Shown: piece by piece, positions 47,701 through 56,303 of the stretch
Layout of the letters: each line of letters opens with the position of its first letter
Position numbering within the stretch: the stretch's first letter is position 1
Assembly: GCF_008632125.1 (NCBI RefSeq)
Contig: NZ_VWRN01000031.1
Span: 1-64,000, forward strand
Length of the DNA stretch: 64,000 nt
Direction: 5' to 3'
DNA from: Cupriavidus cauae
GTDB lineage: Bacteria; Pseudomonadota; Gammaproteobacteria; Burkholderiales; Burkholderiaceae
Position numbers and translations under genes: made by a program
Notes under the pieces: model-generated
Database searches by the model: none
The model's input: only the letters and a program-made list of their open reading frames with translations
What the model was told of the DNA's origin: nothing

Positions 47701-50700
47701 TCGCCGGGCGCATAGGACGGCCGCTCGGGCAGCACGTCGATGCGGTCGTGGTTCTCGCCGCCGAACCACAGCTCGCCCTGGCCGGTGACCCACACGCTGG
47801 TGCCCGCTTCGGAGACGCGGCCCGCATCGTCGCGGGCACGGGCGATCAGTTCCACCTCGCCGGTCTGCTCCAGCGTCACCGCGCACTGCATGCGGCCGCG
47901 CGCATCGGTCTTCGCCTCGCAGACCTTGCCCAGGTCGCGCACCTCGGTGCGGTTGTCGTAGCGATAGAAGCCGCCGACCACGCGCTTGCGCGCCGAGGTC
48001 GTGATGCGCGCGCGCGCGTGCACCTCCATCGGCACGCCGGCGCGCGGCTTGCCGTCGATATCGAACGCGATGCCGTGCACCGTGGCCTGGCGCTTGACCG
48101 CAACCCAGTCGTCGGCGCGAATGCCGGCGACCACCGCGGCGGGCCACAGCGGCAACGTCTGCCGCAGCGTCTGGATCTCGCCGTTGGGATCGGCGAAGGC
48201 GGCCTCGACCAGCAGATCGCGCGGCGCGGTCACCGGCGGCAGCGTGTCGAGCGTCAGACGGCCGCCGCCGTTGGCGTCCAGCGTCAGCGCGCGCTTGTCG
48301 GCGATCAGCGTCTGGCCGTCCTGCGCCGACGCCCGGTCCTGGTCTTGATCTTCAATCTCGTCCGACTCCTCGCGCTGCTCGTCCGCCGCACGCGGCGCAT
48401 CGAAGCTGTAGCCGGGGGCATCGGCAAAGCGCGGCATACGGTCGCGCAGCAGCGCGGACACCCGCACCGGCAAACCCGCCGCCGCGCCGCCGGACACGTA
48501 ATGCACCTCGACATCGAGCGGCAGCGACTTTGGCGCGACCAGCGCCTGCGCACCGCCGGCGGCCGCGGCGCGCACCGTGCCGGTCAGCACCGGCAGCCGG
48601 AAGGCCTCGACGCGGAAGGCGCCGCTGTCGTAGCTGCGCTGGCGCGCGTCGGCCAGCTCCACCGTGTAGCGGCCCAGCTTGGCCGCAGGCGGCAGCGCGA
48701 AGCGGCTCTCCGCGCTGCGCCCGCCCGAGGCGGTGGTGCGCCATTGCAGCGGCTGCTCGTAGGTCTGGCCGCTGCCCTCGTGGCGGATCACCAGCTTGTC
48801 CGGCAGCTGTCCGGACTCGCCGGCGCCGCCCGGCGGCAACGCGAAGCCGCTCGAGGTCTCGACGCGCAGGTAGTGCTTCATCGAGACGGTCTCGCCCGAG
48901 GACAGCAGCGTGCGGTCGAACACCGTATGCGCGCGGACCGTGGGCGTGGCGCTGGTATCGGTCGGCACATGAAAGCGCCAGCTCTCGATGCCGCGGTTCC
49001 AGTCGGACATCACGAAGGCCATGTCGGCCTGGCCGCGCGCCTGCGGATGCGCGGCGACGATGCGCGCCGAGACGAAGTAGCCCGACAGCCCGGTATCCTC
49101 GCAATAGCGGCCGGTCCCGCTGCCGCCCTCGCCGTCGCCTCCATCGCCCAGCCGGCCGAAGCGCGCGACGCCGGCATCGTCGGTGCGCGCGGTGGCGATC
49201 AGCTTGCCGCTGCAGTCGCGCACCGCGACGCTGGCCTCGCGCACCGGCTTGCCGCCATCGAGCGTGGTAACCCACGCCATCGCGTTGTCGCGCCCGGCCT
49301 TGAAGTGCACGCCGAGGTTGGTGACCAGCGCCGCGGTGCGGACATACATCGGCGCCGGCTTGCCCAGCAGCGCCGCGCCAAGATTCGGCGAGGCGATCTC
49401 GACCACGTGAAAGCCCGGCTCCGGCAGCGGAATGCCGACCACCTCGAACGGCCGGCCGGCGCCCTCGCCCACCGAGGCCGGCACGGCCAGCTTGCGCACG
49501 CCGGGCACCCCGGCCAGCAGCGACACGGCACGCGTTTCCACCTGCGGCGCGTTGCGCGGAATGCGCGCCGCCGACGGCGGCTTGCCGGCCAGGATCGCGT
49601 CGAGTTCGGCGCGGGTCCAGCTGGTCTCGTGCATGCGCCGCACCAGCGCCAGCCAGCGCAGCACCGCGGCATCGTCGTCGACCCGGACCCGGCTGACCAT
49701 GCCCGCCTCGGCGCGCACGCCGAGCACTTTCAGTTCACGCTCGACATGACGCAGCGTGACCGGCAGCAGCGGCGGATAGTCGGCCGGCTTGTCGGTCTTG
49801 CTCCTGGGCAACTCGCCGAAGCGCTCGATCACGCCGAACGGCGCCGCGGCGAACTTGGCCAGCGGCGGCATCGGCGCGGTGGCCACCCGCAGCGGAAACA
49901 GGTCGGCGTTGTTCAGCGGCCGGCCGCTTTCGTCCTTCAGGCCGGACGGCAACTCGAGTGTCAGATTGGCGTTCTCGGCGAACGGCGGCTCGAAGCGCAG
50001 CGAGGTGATCGTGGCATCGGCGGCCAGGTTCGCCTCCAGCTTCGGCGCCACCGGTCCCGACGGCGTGCGCAGCACCACCGATTCGGCCGCGCGGCGCGCG
50101 ATCGGCGCCGAGAACTCGAGCGTGATCGGCCGCAGCGGCGTGCAGGGCGCCTGCGCGTTCTCGCGCTCGCAGCTGAAGCTGGCGGTAAACGGCTCGCGCA
50201 CGCGGTATTCGAAACGGCGCCCTTCCTTGCTGGCCAGGCCCGACGGCGTCGCGATGCCCGGCGTCAGCAGCAGTTCCATCCTGGCGCCGGCGGGCAGCCG
50301 CTGCTGGCAGGCCAGCAGATGCACGCTGTCGGCACTGCGCGGCTTCCATCCCAGCGCCTTGAGCACCGCCTCGCGGTCCGCGCCGGTGACCAGCCGCACC
50401 GGAATCATCTCGCCGACGCCCTGCGCCTGGCACCACGCATGCTGGCGCACCGAGTCCGGCGTCGCCGGACCGTTGAAGCGCAGCGCGAAGACCTGGTCCT
50501 CCTCGATCTCGCCCCCGGAGGGGCGGCTGGACACCACGATCGGACCGCCGGTCTCGAAGCGGTATTCGGACTTGCCGCGATAGTCCTGGCCGGCCTGGCT
50601 CTTCAGGCCCGCGCGCAGCCGGACCGTGCACGACACCCCGGGCGGCAGGTCGCGGACGAAATCGAACACCCAGTTGCGGTCGTCGACCCAGCGGCCTTCG

Positions 50701-51032
50701 CCGGCCAGGTCGGCCGGCGCGGCGCCGGTACATTGCACGGCAGCCGGCGCGGTCGCGCGCAGGTCGCCCAGCGGCACCATCGACTGGTCGAAGCGCAGCG
50801 TGACCTGGCGGACCTTGGAAGCCTGGCCTTCCGGGGAAATACGCGTCAGTTGGGTGGCCAGCGCGGCGTGGGTGCCGAACCCCAGTACGCATGCCGCTAG
50901 GGCATGGGCGAACAGGCGCCGGCGGTCCGGCCTGCGAGCACTGCGCCTGGCAACATCGCCCGGGACGTCTGCCGCCATGTCTGCCGGGACGACCGACGCT
51001 GCTTCCGCCGCGACGTCCGCCACTTCCTTCAT
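44703..51032 (-). CDS. Alpha-2-macroglobulin family protein with thioester (YfhM type)
   Basis: About 2109 residues from ATG 51032; an in-frame ATG at 51119 is possible. An export signal with arginines (RRSARRPDRRRLFAHALAACVLGFG) contains a possible lipobox LAAC; cleavage after GTHAALA is the alternative. Many beta-sandwich MG domains follow. The bait and A2M core regions lie around residues 1100-1500, and the thioester motif CLEQ is at about Cys1631 in PYTCLEQRASKAVG. After it comes the thioester-domain helical toroid. Bacterial homologues trap proteases in the periplasm and guard the cell with PBP1C. A Gly/Ala-rich insert lies near residue 1440. Confidence 0.95.
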   Translation of the reverse strand: MKEVADVAAEAASVVPADMAADVPGDVARRSARRPDRRRLFAHALAACVLGFGTHAALATQLTRISPEGQASKVRQVTLRFDQSMVPLGDLRATAPAAVQCTGAAPADLAGEGRWVDDRNWVFDFVRDLPPGVSCTVRLRAGLKSQAGQDYRGKSEYRFETGGPIVVSSRPSGGEIEEDQVFALRFNGPATPDSVRQHAWCQAQGVGEMIPVRLVTGADREAVLKALGWKPRSADSVHLLACQQRLPAGARMELLLTPGIATPSGLASKEGRRFEYRVREPFTASFSCERENAQAPCTPLRPITLEFSAPIARRAAESVVLRTPSGPVAPKLEANLAADATITSLRFEPPFAENANLTLELPSGLKDESGRPLNNADLFPLRVATAPMPPLAKFAAAPFGVIERFGELPRSKTDKPADYPPLLPVTLRHVERELKVLGVRAEAGMVSRVRVDDDAAVLRWLALVRRMHETSWTRAELDAILAGKPPSAARIPRNAPQVETRAVSLLAGVPGVRKLAVPASVGEGAGRPFEVVGIPLPEPGFHVVEIASPNLGAALLGKPAPMYVRTAALVTNLGVHFKAGRDNAMAWVTTLDGGKPVREASVAVRDCSGKLIATARTDDAGVARFGRLGDGGDGEGGSGTGRYCEDTGLSGYFVSARIVAAHPQARGQADMAFVMSDWNRGIESWRFHVPTDTSATPTVRAHTVFDRTLLSSGETVSMKHYLRVETSSGFALPPGGAGESGQLPDKLVIRHEGSGQTYEQPLQWRTTASGGRSAESRFALPPAAKLGRYTVELADARQRSYDSGAFRVEAFRLPVLTGTVRAAAAGGAQALVAPKSLPLDVEVHYVSGGAAAGLPVRVSALLRDRMPRFADAPGYSFDAPRAADEQREESDEIEDQDQDRASAQDGQTLIADKRALTLDANGGGRLTLDTLPPVTAPRDLLVEAAFADPNGEIQTLRQTLPLWPAAVVAGIRADDWVAVKRQATVHGIAFDIDGKPRAGVPMEVHARARITTSARKRVVGGFYRYDNRTEVRDLGKVCEAKTDARGRMQCAVTLEQTGEVELIARARDDAGRVSEAGTSVWVTGQGELWFGGENHDRIDVLPERPSYAPGDTARFQVRMPFRQATALVAVEREGILETHVVTLAGKDPTVSVKVKPEWGPNVYVSVLALRGRLHEVPWYSFFTWGWREPREWWRAFRSEGREYVAPTPLVDLSKPAFRLGLAEIRVGNEAHRLDVKVATDRASYPVRGQAKVTVQVTLPDGKPAANGEVALAAVDEALLELMPNTSWNLLEAMLQRRSYGVETATAQMEIVGRRHYGRKAVPAGGGGGKNPTRELFDTLLLWNPRVQLDAAGKATLTVPLNDSLTRFRIVAIADLGVSRFGTGSTTVAATQDLQLISGLPPLVREGDRYRAMFTLRNTTARAMTVQVSARSVAAGAGGRVGVNGGAMAGAAAGAIPGAGAASAAASAAASGAAASDPAAAALPTQTVSIPAGQAREIGWDVVAPLIAQGSGQATATESETQWEIAATETGKAGGAGATGGTGGTGGTGGDGPASDRIRIVQRLAAAVPLTVQQGTLAQLAPGLSVPVRAPAAALRDPSGAPRGGLQIGLQSSLAGGLPGVRDWFARYPYTCLEQRASKAVGLGDAAGWQALMAQLPAYQDDDGLVAYFPMQGDAVRDGGSEVLTAYLLALADEAHRAGLPLQLPAQARERMEQALAAFVEGRLQRRPWAPTADLEIRKLAALEALSRGGKAQARMLGSIQIAPQQWPTSALLDWTALLQRLPDVPQREARLAEAQRLLRARLDLQGTRLAFSTERDDHWWWLMAGGDINAARLLTLALELPDWREDAPRLASGLLGRQSAGAWNTTNANAWGVLAVRRFAQVFEREPVGGATRVTLGEAARSFDWRSAATGKDGVATGALMLPWPVQPPQPGPSAARATLQLQHEGAGRPWATVRALAAVPLAEPIAAGYRIRRSVSAVEQATPGRWSRGDIYRVKLEIDAQADMTWVVVSDPVPGGATILGSGLGRDSQIATRGERRTGAWPAFSERTPQAYREYYAHLPKGTANIEYTVRLNNAGEFALPPTRVEAMYAPEVFGAAPNARLTVGQRP

Positions 51033-51221
51033 TTCGCCTTCCCCGCCAACGCCCGTGGCCCGGTCTCGCATCTGATCCCTCTCCGGATGGTCGCCCCGCT
51101 CTGGTGCATCAGCGGGCACCTGGCGAGAGTGACATGCGAGGCGCCGGCGCGCAAGCCAACCGACGGGTCAGCGCCGAAAGGTCAGCGCCGGAAGGGTCAG
51201 CCAGGCGTCAGCGCCGCAGTG

Positions 51222-51695
51222 TCACCGCAGATGCGACAGCGGCAACGCCCCTTCCCGCTTCAGCGCGGTCAGCACGATATTGGAACGCACGCTCTCGACG
51301 CCGGGCACGCGCATCAGCTTGCGCATGGTGAAATCGGACAGCGCCGGCAGGTCGGTGACGACGATGCGCAGCAGGTAGTCCGCCTCGCCGGCGACGGAGT
51401 AGCACTCCTGCACCTCCTCGAGCAGCAGGATCTCCTCGCGGAAGCGTTCGATCGCCGTGTCGCCATGGTGGGCCAGCTTGACGCTGGTAAAGACCAGTAC
51501 GCCCAGGCCCAGCGCGGGCGGCGACAGCACGACCCGGTAGCCGGCGATCACGCCCTCGGCCTCCAGCCGGGCGATGCGCCGGCCCACCTGGCTAGGCGAC
51601 AGATGGACCTGCTCGGCCAGCTGCTGGTGCGTGCTGCGGCCATCGGCCTGCAGCGCGGCCAGCAGGGCCAGATCGAAGTTGTCGAGGCTCAGCAT
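51222..51695 (-). CDS. Lrp/AsnC-family regulator, probable regulator of phhAB
   Basis: 157 residues from ATG 51695 (MLSLDNFDLALLAALQADGR); ATG 51710 is in frame. The N-terminal helix-turn-helix reads THQQLAEQVHLSPSQVGRRIARLEAEGVI, followed by the RAM effector domain (ECYSVAGEADYLLRIVVTDLPALSDF). Its divergent neighbour is phenylalanine hydroxylase. Three copies of a TGCA-A-N3-CCCGCA motif lie between them, so it likely controls phhAB and itself, perhaps with phenylalanine or tyrosine as effector. Confidence 0.92.
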   Translation of the reverse strand: MLSLDNFDLALLAALQADGRSTHQQLAEQVHLSPSQVGRRIARLEAEGVIAGYRVVLSPPALGLGVLVFTSVKLAHHGDTAIERFREEILLLEEVQECYSVAGEADYLLRIVVTDLPALSDFTMRKLMRVPGVESVRSNIVLTALKREGALPLSHLR

Positions 51696-51725
51696 ACAAG
51701 GATCCTGCATCGGTTTTGCGTTTTA

Positions 51726-51815
51726 TGCAGATTACCCGCATCGGAACGGCAATCCAAGCCGTTTTTGCGGGCTCTTTGCAGCGCCATCTCGGTAGACTTT
51801 GCAGAAATCCCGCAT
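51726..51815. promoter_or_regulatory. Triple motif between lrp-type gene and phhA
   Basis: TGCAGATTACCCGCAT at 51726-51741 and TGCAGAAATCCCGCAT at 51800-51815 are direct copies differing at three central bases. Between them, TGCAAAGAGCCCGCA occurs on the opposite strand (51766-51780). Shared core TGCA-A-N3-CCCGCA. Spacing of 35-40 bases suits an Lrp octamer that wraps DNA. Confidence 0.55.
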
Positions 51816-51962
51816 GCGCGAGGGACCGCGTGCGGCAAACCTGCAAATGCCAGCCCGGGCGCGCCCGTCCACGGTAGTGGACACGACAGCGGACACCACA
51901 GCGGCCGCCCCAGCCGCCACGGCCCAGGGCATGGCCCCACCGAATCGCCGGAGACAAGCCAG

Positions 51963-52910
51963 ATGGAAGCGATCCTCGACCAGACCCAGGACCAGAAAGC
52001 CGCGTCGGCGCCCGCCTTTGCCGGCACGCTGACCGACAAGCTGAAGGAGCAGTTCGAAGCCGGCCTGCTGTCCGACCCGGACCTGAACCCGGACTTCACC
52101 ATCGCGCAGCCGCTGCACCGCTACACCGACGCCGACCACGCCGTCTGGCGCCAGCTGTACGCGCGCCAGGCCTCGATGCTGCGCGGCCGGGTCTGCGACG
52201 AATTCCTGCGCGGCCTGGACACGCTGGGCATGGACGCCGACCGCGTGCCCGACTTCGCCCGCCTGAACGACAAGCTGATGGCCGCCACCGGCTGGCAGGT
52301 GGTCGCGGTGCCGGGCCTGGTGCCGGACGAGGTCTTCTTCGAGCATCTGGCCAACCGGCGCTTTCCGGCCAGCTGGTGGATGCGCAAGCCGGAGCAGCTG
52401 GACTACCTGCAGGAGCCGGACTGCTTCCACGACGTGTTCGGCCACGTGCCGCTGCTGATCAACCCGGTCTTCGCCGATTACATGCAGGCCTACGGCCAGG
52501 GCGGCCTGAAGGCGGCGGGCATGGGCGCGCTCGACATGCTGGCGCGGCTGTACTGGTACACCGTCGAATTCGGCCTGATCCGCACGCCCGAGGGCCTGCG
52601 CATCTACGGCGCCGGCATCGTGTCGAGCCAGGGCGAGTCGATCTACAGCCTGGACTCGGCCAGCCCGAACCGGATCGGCTTCGACGTCCGCCGCATCATG
52701 CGCACCCGCTACCGGATCGACACCTTCCAGAAGACCTATTTCGTCATCGACAGCTTCGAACAGCTGTTCGACGCGACCCGCCCGGACTTCACGCCGCTGT
52801 ACGCCGAGCTGCGCCAGCAGCCGACGCTGGGCGCGGGCGACATCGCCGAGGGCGACCAGGTGCTGCAGGTCGGCAACCGCGAGGGTTGGAGCGACAGCGA
52901 CGATATCTGA
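51963..52910 (+). CDS. phhA: Phenylalanine 4-monooxygenase
   Basis: 315 residues from ATG 51963. The iron ligands are His156 and His161 in CFHDVFGHVPLL and Glu202 in YWYTVEFGL, as in bacterial phenylalanine hydroxylases. The pterin region FFEHLANRRFPASWWMRKPEQLDYLQEPD precedes them. The enzyme turns phenylalanine into tyrosine with O2 and tetrahydropterin. It has no regulatory ACT domain, the bacterial form. phhB follows 198 bases later on the same strand. Confidence 0.97.
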   Translation: MEAILDQTQDQKAASAPAFAGTLTDKLKEQFEAGLLSDPDLNPDFTIAQPLHRYTDADHAVWRQLYARQASMLRGRVCDEFLRGLDTLGMDADRVPDFARLNDKLMAATGWQVVAVPGLVPDEVFFEHLANRRFPASWWMRKPEQLDYLQEPDCFHDVFGHVPLLINPVFADYMQAYGQGGLKAAGMGALDMLARLYWYTVEFGLIRTPEGLRIYGAGIVSSQGESIYSLDSASPNRIGFDVRRIMRTRYRIDTFQKTYFVIDSFEQLFDATRPDFTPLYAELRQQPTLGAGDIAEGDQVLQVGNREGWSDSDDI

Positions 52911-53108
52911 GGCCGCTGCGTTCGGCGGCCCTTTGCGGGACGCCGGTTGCGCGCTGGTTCGCGCCGATTGCACGTCCGTTGCGCGCCTGTTCCACGCCAT
53001 TCCGCCCCATTGCCGGGCTTTATGAAAGAATGCCGGCATGCCCGACCGCAACGGCCGGGCGGGCCGGCTCTGCCATTTTCCGATTTCGACTTTCCGGGCC
53101 TTGCCATC

Positions 53109-53426
53109 ATGACGTCTGCCACCCTTTCCCCCTTGTCCGAACAGGAACGCGCGCCGCTGCTGGCGTCGCTGCCCGGCTGGACCGCGGTCGCCGATCGCGA
53201 CGCGATCCACAAGCGCTTCACCTTCGCCGACTTCAACGCCGCCTTCGCCTTCATGACGCGCGTGGCGATGCAGGCCGAGAAGGCCGACCACCATCCCGAA
53301 TGGTTCAACGTCTACAACCGCGTCGACATCACGCTGTCGACCCATGACGCCAACGGCCTGACCCAGCGCGATATCGACCTGGCGCGCTTCATCGAGCAGG
53401 CCGCGGCGACGCTGGCCAAGCGCTGA
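53109..53426 (+). CDS. phhB: Pterin-4a-carbinolamine dehydratase
   Basis: 105 residues from ATG 53109. The catalytic motif is [22 protein letters not shown], preceded by [23 protein letters not shown], typical of the PCD/DCoH family. It dehydrates the carbinolamine made by PhhA so that the pterin can be reused. The frame runs 54 codons further upstream without similarity, so the downstream ATG is chosen. Confidence 0.96.
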   Translation: MTSATLSPLSEQERAPLLASLPGWTAVADRDAIHKRFTFADFNAAFAFMTRVAMQAEKADHHPEWFNVYNRVDITLSTHDANGLTQRDIDLARFIEQAAATLAKR

Positions 53427-53715
53427 GCGCTGAGCGGCGGGGCGCGCTGGTAAAGGCGTGTTGCCAGACATCGGGCGCCGACCGCGGGGAGCCGCCGCGT
53501 AGCCCGATCGCAGGCCCGACCCGGGGGGCGCACCGCCGGGCCCAGCGTGACCAACCGCGGTCCCCCGCCGCAAGCCAATCGAAAGGAAGGCCCACGCCTT
53601 GCGCGGTACAATCGGCGGCCAGGCGGGGCGCCCGGCACCCGAAGCGCGACGCCAGCCGCGCTACCTGCGGCGCTCCTCCAAGCACCCCTGCCGAACCCAG
53701 CCGAACCTTTCGCCC

Positions 53716-54420
53716 ATGCGCATCCTGTTGATCGAAGACGACCGCCAGATCGCCAGCGGCGTCGAAGCCGGCCTGTTCCAGGCGGGGCACCAGGTGCGCG
53801 TCGTCCATGACGGGGTCTATGCCACCGAGCATCTGCTCAAGGAGCAGCACGACCTGGTGATCCTCGACCTGGGCCTGCCCGGCATCGACGGCATGACCCT
53901 GCTGTCGCGCTACCGCGCCCGCAACCGCACCACCCCGGTGCTGATCCTGACCGCGCGCGACGAACTCGAGGACAAGCTGTCCGGCCTGAACGCCGGCGCC
54001 GACGACTACCTGGTCAAGCCCTTCGCCTTTCCCGAACTGGAGGCGCGCGTGCGCGTGCTGCTGCGCCGCAGCCAGCATGGCGAGGCGGCGCCCGACCGCG
54101 ACGTGCGGCTGGGCCGGCTGCGGCTGTCGGGCAGCGACCGGCGCATGTTCCTCGACGGCAAGCCGCTGGAACTGTCGCCGCGCGAGTTCGCGGTGCTCGA
54201 GCTGCTGCTGCAGCGGCAAGGGCGCGTGGTCAGCAAGGCCCAGCTGCAGGACCACCTGGCGACCTTCGCCCATCCGGCCGGCGATGGCGGCGACACCGTC
54301 GGCGATACCGCGATCGAGGTCTACGTCCATCGCGTGCGCAAGAAGCTCGAGGACAGCGACGTCGAGATCGTGACGGTGCGCGGCTTCGGCTACCTGCTGC
54401 AAAGCCGCGGCCAGGCCTAG
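53716..54420 (+). CDS. OmpR-family response regulator (QseB-like)
   Basis: 234 residues from ATG 53716. The receiver domain has the acidic pair in LLIEDDRQ, the phosphorylated Asp51 in LVILDLGLPG, the Thr in ILTARDE and the Lys in YLVKPFAF. The winged-helix effector ends with DTAIEVYVHRVRKKLEDSDVEIVTVRGFGYLL. The QseB/PmrA branch matches best. The kinase gene begins 13 bases downstream. The signal and targets are not known. Confidence 0.95.
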   Translation: MRILLIEDDRQIASGVEAGLFQAGHQVRVVHDGVYATEHLLKEQHDLVILDLGLPGIDGMTLLSRYRARNRTTPVLILTARDELEDKLSGLNAGADDYLVKPFAFPELEARVRVLLRRSQHGEAAPDRDVRLGRLRLSGSDRRMFLDGKPLELSPREFAVLELLLQRQGRVVSKAQLQDHLATFAHPAGDGGDTVGDTAIEVYVHRVRKKLEDSDVEIVTVRGFGYLLQSRGQA

Positions 54421-54433
54421 CGCGAGGCGCGGC

Positions 54434-56275
54434 GTGCGGCGGCTCCAGGCGCCTCTGCGGAGCGCGCGCGGCGAAGGTCCATCCGGCGGCCAGGGCGGTA
54501 CCGGGGGGACCAACGGCAACGGAGGGGCCGGCGGTTCTGGCGGGGCTGGCGGTTCCCGTTCAAACGGCGGCGCCCAGCAGGTACGCCTGGCCTCGACCCA
54601 GAGCCTGCGCGTCCATCTGCTGCGGGCGCTGGCCACGCCGCTGTTCGCGCTGGTGCTCGCCAGCGGCTCGCTGTCCTACTGGCTCGCGGCGCACTACACC
54701 ACGCAGGTGTTCGACCGCGCGCTGTACGGCGTCGCCAACAATATCGCCCAGCAGATCCGCATCGCCGGTCCCCGGCTCGAACACGACATCCCCGCGATCG
54801 CGCAGACCTTGGTCGAGGCCGAGGGCAGCGACCGCATCTACTGGCGCATCCACGGGCCCGACGGGCTGATCGGCGGCATGGATACCTGGCTGGGCTACGG
54901 CACCGGCCAGACCACGCTGCACGACGCGCGGCTGTTCTACGCCTGGTTCAGCGGACGGCAGGTACGGGCGGTGCGGCTGCCGGTGCATCTGGATCCGGTG
55001 CAGACGACCCCCGCCGATGGCGACATCGATACCACCGCCGACATGGCGGGCGGCGTGGCGGACAACGTAACCGACAGCGTGCCGAACGACGCCGCGGGCT
55101 CGGCCAGCGCGCCGCAGGCCGCCGGTTCGCCGTCACGCGGCCCCATCGTCGTCGAGGTGGCCGAGCTGCTGGACCGGCGCGAGACGGCCGCCAACGAAAT
55201 CCTGCTGTCGGTGTCGGTGCCGCTGATCCTGCTGCTGCTGGTCGGCAGCCTGATCCTGTCGCACGTGCTGAAGGAAGAGCTGGTGCCGCTGCAGATCCTG
55301 ACCGACAAGCTGAACCGGCAGACCGCACGCTCGCTGGCCTCGCTCGACGAGACCCAGGTGCCGGCCGAGGTCGAGCCGCTGATCCGCGCGCTGAACGCGC
55401 TGCTGGCGCGGCTGCGCGACGCCCTCGACGCCCAGCGCAAGTTCATCGCCGATGCCGCCCACCAGTTGCGCACGCCGCTGACCGCGGTCAAGCTGCATGC
55501 CGACCGCGCGGTCGAGGCGGAGAACCCGGAGGTCACGCGCCACGCGCTGCGCGAGCTGCAATCGGCGGCGGACCGCGCGGTGCGGCTGTCGAACCAGCTG
55601 CTGTCGCTGGCGCGCGCCGAGCCCGGCCTGTCGCTGGAGCGCCTCGGTCCGATCGAGCATTTCGACCTGGCGACGCTGGCCTTCGAGACCGGCGCCGAAT
55701 GGGTGCCGCAGGCGCTGGCGCGCCATATCGACCTGGGTTTCGAGACGCTGCCGGGGCCGACCTTCACCGGCGCCGCGCCCTCGATGGTGCGCGGCAACCG
55801 GCTGCTGCTGCGCGAGGCGCTGAACAATCTGATCGACAACGCGGTCAAGTATGTGCCCGCCGGCGGCCGCATCACCGTGCGCGCCGGCGGCGAGGCGATC
55901 GGCCATCGCGGCATGGCGGTGGTGATGATCGAGGACAACGGGCCCGGCATTGCGCCGGCGCGGCGCGAGGAGGTGTTCAAGCGCTTCTTCCGTGGCGACC
56001 ATGTGCCCGGGCGCAGTCCCGAAGCCACCCCGGGCGGCGCCGGGCTGGGACTGGCGATCGTCCACGAGATCATCAGCCTGCATCACGGCAGCATCAGCAT
56101 CGAGGACGTGCCCGAGGTGGAATCACGGCGCGAATCGCAGCGGGAATCGCAGCGAGAATCACAAGGCGAATCACAAGGCGAATCACAAGGCGACTCGCAG
56201 CGCGCCGATGGCCAGGCGCGCGCGACCATGCGCTTCGTGATCCGGATTCCGTGCGAGGCGCCGGGCGCGGGCTAG
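54434..56275 (+). CDS. Membrane sensor histidine kinase with repeat inserts
   Basis: 613 residues from GTG 54434. A Gly-rich leader (GGQGGTGGTNGNGGAGGSGG) comes before the first membrane helix (FALVLASGSLSYWLAAHY). The periplasmic sensor is about 170 residues; the second helix is LLSVSVPLILLLLVGSLILSHVL. The phospho-acceptor is His343 in FIADAAHQLRTPLT. N-box ALNNLIDNAVKY, G1 IEDNGPGIAP and G2 GGAGLGLAIV complete the ATPase domain. A run of six (R/G)ESQ tetrapeptides is inserted before the last beta-strand. It pairs with the regulator just upstream. Confidence 0.94.
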   Translation: MRRLQAPLRSARGEGPSGGQGGTGGTNGNGGAGGSGGAGGSRSNGGAQQVRLASTQSLRVHLLRALATPLFALVLASGSLSYWLAAHYTTQVFDRALYGVANNIAQQIRIAGPRLEHDIPAIAQTLVEAEGSDRIYWRIHGPDGLIGGMDTWLGYGTGQTTLHDARLFYAWFSGRQVRAVRLPVHLDPVQTTPADGDIDTTADMAGGVADNVTDSVPNDAAGSASAPQAAGSPSRGPIVVEVAELLDRRETAANEILLSVSVPLILLLLVGSLILSHVLKEELVPLQILTDKLNRQTARSLASLDETQVPAEVEPLIRALNALLARLRDALDAQRKFIADAAHQLRTPLTAVKLHADRAVEAENPEVTRHALRELQSAADRAVRLSNQLLSLARAEPGLSLERLGPIEHFDLATLAFETGAEWVPQALARHIDLGFETLPGPTFTGAAPSMVRGNRLLLREALNNLIDNAVKYVPAGGRITVRAGGEAIGHRGMAVVMIEDNGPGIAPARREEVFKRFFRGDHVPGRSPEATPGGAGLGLAIVHEIISLHHGSISIEDVPEVESRRESQRESQRESQGESQGESQGDSQRADGQARATMRFVIRIPCEAPGAG

Positions 56276-56303
56276 CCCTGGACCGCGCCCCGGCGGCAGG
56301 GCT

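Noticed and set aside
44856-50900. Plus-strand frame of about 2000 codons opposite the alpha-2-macroglobulin gene
   Set aside because: It mirrors the real gene in a high-GC genome where antisense frames stay open. The translation is rich in His, Arg, Gln and Ala with no family motif.
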